From NCBI GenBank assembly GCA_030295235.1, contig AP026162.1:558001-622000 (forward strand): 64,000 nucleotides of DNA. Direction: 5' to 3'. The first letter of the stretch is position 1, and each line of letters starts with the position of its first letter. A program made the position numbers and the translations under genes. The stretch comes from Fistulifera solaris. Its lineage: Eukaryota > Bacillariophyta > Bacillariophyceae > Naviculales > Stauroneidaceae. The notes beneath the pieces were generated by a model. The model ran no database searches and was not told the DNA's origin. It was given only the letters and a program-made list of their open reading frames with translations. Positions 33,697-44,563 of the stretch are shown here, one piece after another.

Positions 33697-35616
33697 TTAG
33701 GCGCTTTCAGCTTCAGGGTTCTTCATCTCGGCCAACTGTTTCTCATACTTTTGACTTCGGCGGAATAAAGTTAGTGCAAAGATCAGAAGGATCACGCAAA
33801 GCAGACCCAGCCCAATGCTCAAACCAGGTGTGAGCGAGTTTTGACCTTTTGATTTAGCGTTAGGCAACTCTGGTTGAACAGGACAATTAATGAACATAGC
33901 CTTTTCGACATCATAGTCCCAGCGAGGTGTCAGCTCCACGTCGCAATATGGGGCATCCAATGGGAAAACATTGTCTACAGTGCGCTCAAGACCGCCCATC
34001 TCTGTTTCCAAAATTCGTGCTTTATTGATGGCATGAATGATAGTCTTCCGCACGGTTATATCATTGAGAGGAGTTTTCCCAGAGTTCAAAAGGAGCAGTA
34101 CATTTTGAACATCATCTGTGAAGAAGACCGACAAATTATTGGTTTCTTCGTTATTTTCGATCTCAATCAGATCTTGTGCACTCAAAACACCAGATCCCCA
34201 AACCACGTCCAATGATCCATCTAATAACGCTTTCTTTACCTGTTCTGCTGTGTCGTATCTCACAACAAGTAGCTCTTCGATTTGAGAAGCACCTCCCCAG
34301 TAATTATCATGTCGCGCAAATAGAACTTCATCATCAACAACATCACCATCGGCATTTGTGGAAGACGTTCGACTACGGAACATGAAGGGTCCCGTACCCG
34401 AAATATTCTTTATCCCCGCACAGATGATGGATGAATCATCGTTCTCGGGAGAAGTGACATTTCCCCATCCAGCATGACACGAGTTACCTGTCACTGGATC
34501 TTTATCAACAAATGCTGCAGGCGATAACATTCGAAGAGGCCGAATAAAAGAGAGCTCTTGAAGAAAAGGGTAGTACACTGACTTGGTAACTACCACAAAT
34601 GTGGCGGAATCTTCGCAGCTCCATTCCGATATTTGTTGCGGCAGTCCATACCAACCATGGTAATCGGCAGATAGAAGCGGATCCGCTAAAACGTGATCGA
34701 AATTGATCTTGGCTGCTTCACAATTCCAGGGTGTACCGTCGTGAAACGTGACCCCTGTTCGCAATGAAAACGTGTATTTCTGCCCCCCGTTTGAGTGTGG
34801 CTCGATTTTATACGATTGTGCCAAGGCGGGAAGAATCTGACCGTACTCTCCGTAACTCACAAGACCTTCGTAGACCCAGTTATTTGCGAAAAATTCGTTG
34901 GGACGGTAGGTGTGAGGATCAAGACGACCGACCGACTGAAATACTCCCGTTTGAGCTCCAGGTGAGATGCGCACTGTGGTGGATCCGGAGAGAACTTGCA
35001 ATCGATGCACGGGGTAGTCAAATTGCTGTAACCCGGCTTGGTAGCCCGTCAATCTGTTGTTTAAAACAGTCGGCACACGTTTACCCCACAACGGCAACAT
35101 GACAGCCTGTTGATGAAGAACATTGTGTATATCTTTCCACTTCGTTTCACGCTCCCGGTGGTCCGACTCCTGAAGTACGTCCTGGATCATGTCGAAAATC
35201 GCATCCCTCGATGCTGGTGGCTCCAAGTTGGCCATTGCATGATAATGTCCTTCATCGCCCGTCATCCATCCCGAAGCGAACGAATGGGGATCGTAGGGGG
35301 CGCCCCACGTTTCACTAAACGACAAATGGAAGTCACCCGTCTCGTGGGCCTTGTTGAAATCTTCTTTGGACAGAAATCGTGGAGTAACTGTAATGCCCAG
35401 TCGTTCTAAATCCATTCGAATGTCATCCTCGATTGAGACCAGAGAAACGTCCCCTTCTACCATGATGAAGTCGATCGTATGCTTCTTGCAATCATTCTGG
35501 ACCGTTTGTGCCAGCAACATGGTAGGTGCAAGAACCAGAAGCAACGCCAACATCTTAGACAGAAGATAAGATAATCGAATATTCGGATCTCCTCCAAGTA
35601 GAATTGTGCGAGGCAT
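33697..35616 (-). CDS. NikA-like extracellular solute-binding protein, circularly permuted and membrane-anchored
   Basis: An intact 639-residue frame. Residues 22-37 are a signal peptide-like segment and 598-619 a C-terminal transmembrane helix followed by a basic stop-transfer (RRSQKYEKQ). The ectodomain belongs to the nickel/peptide SBP family 5 and is closest to bacterial NikA. The order of its two halves is reversed: residues about 46-205 match the C-terminal part of NikA (TWGAPYDPHSF with His111 at the metal-ligand position, WKDIHNVLHQQAVMLPLW). Residues about 212-580 match its N-terminal part (LDPHTYRPNEFF, VYEGLVSYGEYGQILPAL, YYPFLQELSFIRPLRMLSP with Arg359/Arg362, NYWGG, ALLDGSLDVVWG). 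Likely captures a metal-chelate or peptide at the cell surface (inference). It faces a ferric reductase across a 564-bp shared promoter. Confidence 0.88.
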   Translation of the reverse strand: MPRTILLGGDPNIRLSYLLSKMLALLLVLAPTMLLAQTVQNDCKKHTIDFIMVEGDVSLVSIEDDIRMDLERLGITVTPRFLSKEDFNKAHETGDFHLSFSETWGAPYDPHSFASGWMTGDEGHYHAMANLEPPASRDAIFDMIQDVLQESDHRERETKWKDIHNVLHQQAVMLPLWGKRVPTVLNNRLTGYQAGLQQFDYPVHRLQVLSGSTTVRISPGAQTGVFQSVGRLDPHTYRPNEFFANNWVYEGLVSYGEYGQILPALAQSYKIEPHSNGGQKYTFSLRTGVTFHDGTPWNCEAAKINFDHVLADPLLSADYHGWYGLPQQISEWSCEDSATFVVVTKSVYYPFLQELSFIRPLRMLSPAAFVDKDPVTGNSCHAGWGNVTSPENDDSSIICAGIKNISGTGPFMFRSRTSSTNADGDVVDDEVLFARHDNYWGGASQIEELLVVRYDTAEQVKKALLDGSLDVVWGSGVLSAQDLIEIENNEETNNLSVFFTDDVQNVLLLLNSGKTPLNDITVRKTIIHAINKARILETEMGGLERTVDNVFPLDAPYCDVELTPRWDYDVEKAMFINCPVQPELPNAKSKGQNSLTPGLSIGLGLLCVILLIFALTLFRRSQKYEKQLAEMKNPEAESA

Positions 35617-36180
35617 ACCATCTACCGATTTCTAGAAAAAATTGTGAGACCAAGGCCAAACTTCAGCACAACATCGAGGCCTACATGCATTACAATTTAG
35701 CCTCGAATCAAGCTCGGTCGGCAAACTTCATGTCTCTATACTTTTGGCTCCATTTTGTTACGTTTTATTTTGCCTATTGCTGGGTTGAAAGGCCTTGGCA
35801 TTAAGAAGCCTCTTTGTTCAATCGTTGATGCTTTACGGCTTCAGCTATAATAATTGAATCGTTTCAACCCAGTTGTGAAATCAATCATTTGTGTCGAAGT
35901 AAAATAGAAAATGAGGTTTCGGCCTTGTTAAAGGCAATTTAGAGCCTATGAGCAGTAACCAGCGCTCACAGTCCCGTATTGGTCCGGCCCTAGAAATAGC
36001 CTAAATATGTGTCACTTTTTCGCACGCGACACGCGACGACAACGGCCTTCCCCCCACGAGGAGTCGTCGATCTTGGGCGAAGGAAGGCTACAATTGTTAA
36101 AAGTGGCTGTCGGCGGGAATATTCTATCTGCAAAAGAAAGACTCCGTAATGTTCTTTCCACATAATTTTGTGACTTGACC
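35617..36180. promoter_or_regulatory. Shared intergenic region between NikA-like receptor and ferric reductase
   Basis: These 564 bp separate two divergent start codons. The position implies both promoters lie here and suggests co-regulation. No known metal-response motif can be identified by eye. An ACTCCGTAA motif lies near 36143 and short repeats of CACGCGACACGCGAC lie near 36020. Confidence 0.5.
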
Positions 36181-38643
36181 ATGACACAAGTCGCAGGGAT
36201 TATCGTGGCTTTGCTTGGCAGTCTTGTATTTCAACTGCAGAAAAATTCGAGTAATATTCTGTACTTTTATGGAAACAGCTGGAGCTGCACCACATGGCAA
36301 GAATGGACATGGATCGCGCTCACAGGGCTACTTATGCTTATGCTTCAAATGAAACCAAACAGTCAGATCGACCCGCCGTCAGAACAAGCGAAGACCAAGC
36401 TCTTTCTATGCTTCTTGGCAATCAACTTCATATGGTTTTTTGTTGCCATCGCGGAATTTGATTACACGTTCTCGGTAGTAAAGGCAGTAGAGTTTCTTGG
36501 GGCGAAAGCTGCCTGGCCAGGCATGTGGAATTTAGCATTTGTGATTTTCCCCATCAAGCGCTCGTCTGAAATGTTGGCGATCTCACACAAAGATTTATTA
36601 TTCCTTCATATTTGGGCTGGACAAGCCATCTTCTTCTGGTTAGCCGTCCACACGGTGCTCTTATCCATCGCATACGCAGTAAATCTTGACTATTCACTTC
36701 GAAATTGGACAAAGGTAATGATCCCATCCGATAACTTGTATACAGAAGGCGTAGTGAATTTCATGGGGTGGCTTGGACTAGCCATGCTTCTACTTTTGTG
36801 GCTCACTTCTCGACCGTGGTTCCGCAAACATTGTTATGAGATGTTCTCCTTCCTGCATCTAGTGACAGCCGCGTCCTTCATTCTGTTCTCCAATCTTCAC
36901 GATTACAACACAATCCATTTTATTCAACCGGCATTTGCTGCGTGGATCGCTGAGCGACTAGTGCGGCGTATTTCCACCGTGAACGTAATGATCGAAAAAA
37001 CACCACCACCTACTACTGTTGAAGATGGGATCCTCGGTAATGGCGGTATCCTCGCTGTTTCGATTTGTGAAACAAGTGGGAGAAAAGATTTTCCTCCTTT
37101 GGTGCGTCTTACCATGACTTTACCACGATCCTGGAATGTTTGTCCTGGAACGGCAGCATTCCTGTATCTGAAATGTCCGAGCATTTCCAACTGGCAGCTA
37201 CATCCATTCTCGATTAGCACGATTGACGTCGAGAGCATGACGTTTTCTGTACATATCAAAGCTCTCGGTGATTGGACGAATCAGTTTGTTCGGCAATTAA
37301 ATCAGCTTGTCGTCAAAGCGGACTTGCCGCTCGACGATCATCAAACTGGTCGGGAGGAGGCAAGTGAAACAATTCAAAATGCCACGAACCAGTTTGGTCT
37401 TTGCATTGAAGGTCCCTATTGCTCAGATCTTGGTGCACAATTGGATTCCGATCAAAAGTGCTTATTCATAGCTGGAGGAGTGGGCCTCACCGGCTTGTCT
37501 GAAGTCTTATACCGCCGACACGGACGTGGACAAGCGACGCTACTGGTTTGGATCCTCCGCACTATCGAGGAAATGGACTTTCTGGCCAAAGACTTACTTG
37601 ATCGCCTACAACCACCAAGGGACACAACACAAATCATGGTGTATATCACGCGCCAAGACGAGCGTTACGAACGTCGTCGCCGGCAGACCGCGAAAGTGGA
37701 TCACACACCGTTGCTGCTGCCCGGCTATGTCAAGTCAATCGACAGGACTGCAGCGGCAAAGAATTCGATCTTGACGTTTCCTACCATTGTCGAAGAGACG
37801 TCCACAAATCCAGATCAAAAACCGATGTCACTTGTCAGCCTTCTCGGAGTCTCCCTCAGTTTCTTGCTTGCTCGGATGGCCTGCTGCAATAGGACCGTAC
37901 GTGATACCGAGACCGGTAGAATTCTCCACACCTGTTCCGCAGTAACTAGAGCCTCGACCAGTATGACCTGTTCCAATTCATGCCAAGATGATGGCTTTTC
38001 TTGCTGTACCACGCCTATCTGTTTCTACTGCTTCCGAGGGTTGCCCGTGCTCTTCATGTTCATCCTGGCTCCTTTGTTGCCTCTTCTGTTTGCGTGGGTC
38101 TACCCGTACTGTATTCAGGTCACGAAATGGGTGCGCAAAGCCATTCGACCTCATCACGTTGCACCAGGGTTCCGATCTTGTACGTTAATACCGCTTCGCA
38201 TGGCGGGTCGGTCGGCATCGGCAGTGGAGGATACCTCCGAAAATTCCGTAACATACGGTGATGCAAGGAACGATTCGTTGCGAGTGATAGACCATTTGTG
38301 TCAACGAAACGCGCCTGCCATCATGACCAATCTCAATCACACCACTGTTGAGTTTCGAAAACCAAAGTTGTCGCAAATTATTCAAGAGTTCGGTGCCTCC
38401 GTGGGCAGAAACGAGGATGAAGACTTTGCTTTCCGCGAAAATAGCCACGTCCGGAGAAACGCAGAGGAGGCCGCGGTTTTTGTTTGCGGATCCAAAGCTC
38501 TCGCTGAAAGTGTGTTGAAGGAGGTGGAAATCTACAATAGTAATGATACAAGCAATGACGAAAGAAGCACGTCATCTCATGGAGCTTCTCGATCGAACCG
38601 ACGTGTTACTTTGTCAGTATGGACGGCCACCGGGGCCTATTGA
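36181..38643 (+). CDS. Ferric reductase / NADPH oxidase-family transmembrane protein
   Basis: An 820-residue single-exon protein (ATG at 36181; TTG codons upstream ignored). The N-terminal half has about six to seven membrane helices with the heme-ligand His pattern: His143 and His157 in one helix (LHIWAGQAIFFWLAVH), and His226 and His240 in a later one (LHLVTAASFILFSNLH), each pair 14 apart. The FAD-binding motif is HPFSIS. The NAD(P)-binding part begins LFIAGGVGLTGLSEV and ends VFVCGSKALAESVL. Between these lies a Cys-rich, hydrophobic insertion (about 560-640: CCNRTVRDTE, CSNSCQDDGFSCCTTPICFYC, then VLFMFILAPLLPLLFAWVY). Reduces extracellular ferric or cupric ions with cytosolic NADPH. Confidence 0.9.
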   Translation: MTQVAGIIVALLGSLVFQLQKNSSNILYFYGNSWSCTTWQEWTWIALTGLLMLMLQMKPNSQIDPPSEQAKTKLFLCFLAINFIWFFVAIAEFDYTFSVVKAVEFLGAKAAWPGMWNLAFVIFPIKRSSEMLAISHKDLLFLHIWAGQAIFFWLAVHTVLLSIAYAVNLDYSLRNWTKVMIPSDNLYTEGVVNFMGWLGLAMLLLLWLTSRPWFRKHCYEMFSFLHLVTAASFILFSNLHDYNTIHFIQPAFAAWIAERLVRRISTVNVMIEKTPPPTTVEDGILGNGGILAVSICETSGRKDFPPLVRLTMTLPRSWNVCPGTAAFLYLKCPSISNWQLHPFSISTIDVESMTFSVHIKALGDWTNQFVRQLNQLVVKADLPLDDHQTGREEASETIQNATNQFGLCIEGPYCSDLGAQLDSDQKCLFIAGGVGLTGLSEVLYRRHGRGQATLLVWILRTIEEMDFLAKDLLDRLQPPRDTTQIMVYITRQDERYERRRRQTAKVDHTPLLLPGYVKSIDRTAAAKNSILTFPTIVEETSTNPDQKPMSLVSLLGVSLSFLLARMACCNRTVRDTETGRILHTCSAVTRASTSMTCSNSCQDDGFSCCTTPICFYCFRGLPVLFMFILAPLLPLLFAWVYPYCIQVTKWVRKAIRPHHVAPGFRSCTLIPLRMAGRSASAVEDTSENSVTYGDARNDSLRVIDHLCQRNAPAIMTNLNHTTVEFRKPKLSQIIQEFGASVGRNEDEDFAFRENSHVRRNAEEAAVFVCGSKALAESVLKEVEIYNSNDTSNDERSTSSHGASRSNRRVTLSVWTATGAY

Positions 38644-39212
38644 AGGTTGCTTCGGCCTTTTGATTTTGCACTGTTATATTTGAAGCGTCCCTAAAGCGCG
38701 CTCGTAGTATAGTGTTACCAGGTAAACGTTTTTGATCGCAACCATTGAACTGTAATTGGGTAAAATATTGGGATGCATTAAACGAATAAAAACGTTCTAG
38801 TCCAGTCCTACTGGTATTCATCACTATCTGGTAAAGTGTAATCTCGTCCGTTTGGTGACTCTAGACTCCAATTGCAGTCCCAGCATTGCTTGACCACCAT
38901 TAATGAAAGTAATAGTTCGGTATGACTCCTCTACTCTAGCTTTTCTAATTTAAAATAGAAGAAATAGCAACCGCCGCTTCTGAATAATCTTGTTGAACAT
39001 TGTTTGCATCCAATTCTCAAGGGACGGACGAAGGAATGGAACGTCTAGCACTGCCGGTGAATTTAGACGGACATCCGGCGATTGAAAAAACGAAAAGATT
39101 ACCCACTTGAAACCTCCCGAATGCTGTCTGCATTTTCGAACGGCTTTCGTAATTGCATGTCTTGCCCCCCTTACTTGAATACCCGACTGAGGTTTATTTA
39201 TTTAGTAACTAC
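38644..39212. other. Intergenic between convergent genes
   Basis: A 569-bp spacer between the 3' ends of the ferric reductase and the C2/PH gene. No repeat, RNA or credible frame is recognised. Confidence 0.35.
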
Positions 39213-42200
39213 TCAGCCTTGTGGCTGATAGCGTGACTTATAGCTTGTTCTAGTTCGTCTTTGCCAGCGCTGGAAGGCGTCAACAACGACAAGCGCTCTT
39301 GTTTGTCGACCCCTCTCCCAAAAAAGGCAGACGAGACGACTTAAATTCTCGTGCGATACCTGCTTCAGTTCGATTGGGGATGGAGTAGCAAGACCGGAAT
39401 GGCCAGACAGGAAAATGCTTCCGAGAGGTGGACATCCTTCGTCAAAGTCGTTTACAGAGGACCACCAGGTAAATCGATGTCCCTGTATGATAGCAAAGCA
39501 AGTTTTCCATCGATCTCCCGAACTCGATAGAATTTGAATAGATGAATACCACCGAGCTCGGAAAAGCATCTTCAATCTCTTTCCTCTCTTTTCCTCGGAA
39601 AATTGTTCAGCTTCGCGGACTCCCCGCCGAAGACTTTCCCAAAAATATGTCCTCCTTAAATCCTCATAAGTCGGAATTCCACGAAAAGCGTTCAGTATCC
39701 AAATTCCGATCGGACTCGGATTTTTCTTGTTCACTTTCTCGCTTTTTCTTCTCATTTTTCTTTGAAAGAGATAATCAAAACGGGCGAAGAACGTGGCTCC
39801 GTATTGTCCCTTTATTTTGTTGGTTAGATTATTGTTCGTTTGTATACACGAAGGCGGACGACAGTACCTACCAGAACTAATGCGTAAAAAATAATTTTCA
39901 TGGAAACAAGCGAGAAGAATATCCAAAGTCCGACGGCGATACCGAGCAATATTGTCGATTTCCAAGGATCCTTCATAGATGTCACATGTTAGGCGTCATC
40001 GTGTGGAAGATTACAGTTGTCGAACCAAGATCTTACCGTAAACGTAACCGCGTTACAAATGGCTTCCACGGTGTCCAGGACTTGGCCAAGAGAATTTTGC
40101 ACCATTGCGAGGTGGCCCGTCAAACCACGAACTGAACTTATTGCCCCTAATGAGCTTCCGATCACACCGCGCCGCGCTTCGGCTTGGATGATCGCGGAAC
40201 GCGTCATCTCTTCTTGTATGAATACAGACTCTTCTCTGTTCGTATCACTTTCTCTTTCGATGTCTTCGTTATTATTTTCGTTTAAAGGAGGCGTCCACCA
40301 TAGCTTCAGAAATATTTGCGGAGTTCCATCGTTATCGGAGACTGGGTTGCAATGCGAGCTCACTGTGTCAGGATGCTTTAGTTTAAACCAGCCTTTTATC
40401 TCCTTCTGCTTGTACACCTCGGTGAACGGAATAGAAATCACACCCGCAGTTGCCTCAGAATCGGGAAAGATACTGATAATGTCAGTGAAGTCTACCTCGA
40501 TATCAACCGTACACGTACTGCTTTCCCACGGTTCAAGAACGGGGAGGCCTTCATCTAGAGTATTCGATGGCTGAAGAACTGGAAAAATGAATTGCGGTGT
40601 ACCAGTCGATCCATTTCGCTCTGCAGATTCCCGATTAAAGTGCTTAATAGAGCGAAGGCGCTTGGTTAGAGAACTCTCCTTCGCTTCCTTCCACACAGGA
40701 TTGGTTGAATAGACACGATCCGTCGATCCTATTTCGTGCACAATAGGTCGAGCATTCCCTCTCTCCCTCTCATCATTTGACTTTAAGCCTTCGGTGTTCC
40801 AAAATGCACGGCACATCACACTTCCAGCGATGCCAAACTCCAGAGAGCTGATGTTACGACCAGCCGATATTGATATACCAATTTCTCCAACAGGACGGTG
40901 TACGCTATGCTCGAGCACTATATTTTCTTCCTTACGGCGTTTTTCGACTTCTCTTTTGACAAAATACTCTTTATGACTCTGAAAGCAAACGTGGCGCAAA
41001 GCACTGGTCATCATGAACACAACGACACAGAAACATGGTAAACTTCCAAGGAAAGCAGGGTTAAAAGTGGCACACACTTGCACTGACATGAATAGTGATA
41101 ACGAAGTGACGATCGGATTTTTCCAACTGATAACGTAAATGTACCCGTTCACGGCCTCTTTCATAGTTTCGATGAGGTTTGTCAATCGAGTCAAGTGTAG
41201 CTGAAAGAGACGCATGTTCAGGTCATCAGGCGGGCGAGGAGGACACTCATACGGACTGTCGCCGTATAGACTGGTAAAATCTTCCTTTATCGAAACAAGA
41301 ATATCGGTATAACCGACAATATCTCCTGTGCCAGAAGTTAGAGACAAATTGACTTCATTAGGTACAGAGACTGTTTCGCTTACCTCGATGGACCTTCGAT
41401 GAATGAGGGGAAGGGGTCGGAGGCGAAAAATACTCAAGCGTTGTTGCGTCTTTCATATCGTGCCTCAGATCAATTCTAAGAGGGATTTTCGGCGGGGGCT
41501 TCTGGTTGACACCGAAAAAGTTAAAGAATTGAAATAAAACTCCCCACTATCACTGTCACGTTGAAGTTGCAAGATTGATTGAGTTGTCACGAACGAACTC
41601 CCAACGGGTTTGTCGGTCAAAGCGTCGACCAAATCAATCCGGTACGCGCATCCGTAGTGTGGACTATTGATGATTGAGAAGAATGAAACGAAGTAATGAA
41701 AGACAGAAAGGCAGCAATGATCAACTTACACGTTCAATACCAACTCTTGAGAATCGAAGACAGGCTTGCTTGAATTTTGTATAGTCTGTGTCCTTGCCGA
41801 ATCTCTACTTCCGACCCTGGTCACTCGCATGTAATAGTCTCCAGGTTTGAAAGAGGTTTTTTCATCGGCAAGAATATCACCTGCGTCTGATTCTGGGGAC
41901 CACGGCTCGTACAGCACAAATGCACGAAGAAAAGCCATCTCCATGATCCCAATTCCCTTGGATGCACCAGCACTTTGATTGGACGGATGCTCAGGCCCCT
42001 GTGCTATTGTTGCATTATCGCCAACTGGTGCAACAGTGTTTAAAATAGTGTTCAAACTCAATTTGTTTTGAATCGAGTGTTTTGTCACATCTTGCGCTTC
42101 CAGTGAGCCGCAAGGCATTTTGATATCGACTTGGAGCATACAATCTTCGCAACAGTCAACTTTGCATTTCTCACAACGATATGCCGGTTGGGCTCGGATA

Positions 42201-44563
42201 GCAGACATAATGCTTTTCTTACAAACGCAGCATGTCGCAGGCAACCGAAACTTTCTCAGTCGAAGAAGATGCTGATTTGCCTGACTGTGCGTACTTCGTT
42301 GTGACTTGGCAGAAAACGGAGGGGTTTTATTCGACACAGGACTAGCCGTCTCGTAATCGTCAGCTCGCGGACCTCCTTTCGAACCCCGACGCTCAGGTGT
42401 AAACGGAAAATCGTGTTGGCTATCGTTTCTCGCACTTTGAAATGTAAGAGCGTCCTCCGGGATCTCGATGGTATCAGGAGGCAAGACGTCGCCATCCTCG
42501 CTGATCTCCGAATCCACAATTGTAGGTTCGAACATAGCTTCAACTTGCAGCATAGGCGAAGCCAAACGAGTAGATCCAGGAATTTTCTTTGTTTCAGGAA
42601 ATGTAAGCCAATATCGGCAGGCGCGGTAAGGATTCATCAAAAGTTCTTCGCAACTAAGTGAGAGTGTACCCATGCTAAAGCCAAGTAATCCCATGCCTAG
42701 GGGACTGACAGTGAGGTCAATCTCAATGGTTGGTGTAGGACTTTCGTCACTCGAATAAGCATGTACCATCGAAACACGATTATCCTCAATATCATCCCAC
42801 ACTGCACAGACACCGTGACCTCCCTTTGACGAAGAGAAGGTTTTCGTGCTTTTCGTTCGTACCTTCCCCTTCCAGGGTTTTAGGGAAATAGTTCCTTGGA
42901 CAAAGGATCCAGTAGAGCATGAGAGTTTACGTGCCCGCACTAGACGCAGATTGACCATTCCATGACAATTTTTGCTCTTGTCAAATGGAACATTTAAATT
43001 GAAGTTGCTCCATATCGATATAGTACTGTCAACATCAAAATCGGTCTTCGCCACGCTAACTGACTTGTGCGACGAGTCTTTCACATTCTCTGAAGGTGTG
43101 AGTGACCCGTTACGAGCAGGTGCCTTCCATACAGCGGGTGGATCTATCAGAAGGTCACGAGCTTCGGATTCGTCAAATTCTTTCCGATCGAAAAGTAGCG
43201 GAGCATCTTTTGTGATTTCATGGCTTGTATAATCGATGGCGAAAGATTCACCAGTCGTAGCAATGTGATCTTTCGTCGGCTGACCTGCCGTTACTTGTTT
43301 CTCTGAAATTGCGGTCGATCGTTCAGGCTCGGCGTCGATATTACCTGGCATTTGCTCTTTTTGTAATTGTGGAGGATTCGAATCAATGGAAACATTTGAT
43401 TGGTTCGCTTTTTCCGTCAAGAGGGGAGACTCTGTACTAGGTAGAATGGGCCCCTTTACCGCATTTCTGTGATGCTGTTCCATATCGTTCGTAGGTAAAG
43501 GAGATGGCTCGTGCGATTCGTCATAAACAGTCGTTTCAGTAGGATGTACAAAATCGTCGTCGTGGGATGGTTGCAGCCGCTTTTCATCAATGCTATCCGA
43601 AAACAAAGCAACAACAATACCACCGTCTTCTCCACGGTTTTTACTTCGCGTCGCAAGCTCTGGCTGTGTACCCTCTTTCGCGGCGACTATTTTCTCAGGG
43701 GTGATAATATCATGCGATGTATCCAAGGTGACGCCAGCATCCTCTTGTTGTTGGTCGGATCTCAGCTCCAATGCCGGTATCGAAGATGCTTTGAGACTAT
43801 CGGCGCGGTCCACAATGTCAGGATGATCCTCATTGCGATTCGCCTGTAAAAATCCCCACACATTTGTCTTAGCCATACAACCTTCTGATTTGACTACATC
43901 AGTAACTGTACATTGCTCGGGGCTTTGGTCGGTTTGTGATAGCATTTTCGCCGTTTCCTTGTCCGAATCTTGTTGCATTTCTACTTGTACTTCACATTCG
44001 TCGTGATCCGTCTGATTAACGCTTATTGCGGTCACAGGCTCTAATGCTTCCGCATCGGTCTGATTAACTTCCTCGAAAGCCGCTGCTTCTAATTGTCGAT
44101 CTATTTTGTCCGTCTTTGTAGGATCTAATGAAAGAGTTGGTTGTGCTTCCCTCTCCGAGTCTGACAATGATTCTTGTAAATCATTACGCTTCGGAATCAC
44201 TCTCCGTTTTACATTTCCGGGATATTGTTTTTTTTTCTCCGTAGTTTCATGGCTCGTTCTTCGTTTTAACGTTCCTGGCATGACATTTTTGGGTTGATTG
44301 CTTGGCCTGGACGGTATAGTTCCTTCCGAACGCTGCCGCCTCACTCTCCCAGGAACAGATGTACGCACCACTTCAAGCGACCGCGAAGGGAGTATTGCGG
44401 GAGAGTCATGACTATTTTCGCTGTCATCGTCGCCCAGTTTTTCCAGGATATGATCGGCCAGAGCCGATTGGGATTCGCGGACGGCGGAGGACGACCCATG
44501 ACGAGAATTTTGCGGCGTCAAGACTTTATCTAGCGCGTCGTCTAACCGATTAAGCCAATTCAT
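39213..44563 (-). CDS. Multi-C2 protein with C1-type zinc finger, MCTP-like membrane region and PH domain, one frame break
   Basis: Five exons: 41730..44563, 41384..41663, 40037..41325, 39868..39970 and 39213..39796 (about 1696 residues). Introns are 58-71 nt with GT-AG ends, and each join restores a domain. Layout: disordered residues 1-515; C2 domain about 516-680 (HGMVNLRLVRARKL); C1/PKC-type zinc finger about 763-820 (CCVCKK, CEKCKVDCCEDC, MPCG); second C2 from about 872 continuing through exon 2 (VPHYGCAYRIDLVDALTDKP, RGDIVGYTDILVSI). Then come MCTP-type membrane segments (SWKNPIVTSLSLFM; DPWKSTILLGIAVGLWIFF), the NAFRGIPTYEDLRRTYFWE tail, and a C-terminal PH domain (RARWYSSIQIL, DAFQRWQRR). 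One frame change in exon 2 at the C4 run 41542-41545 fits one missing base. Probably a membrane-contact or trafficking protein binding Ca2+/phospholipid (inference). Confidence 0.82.
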
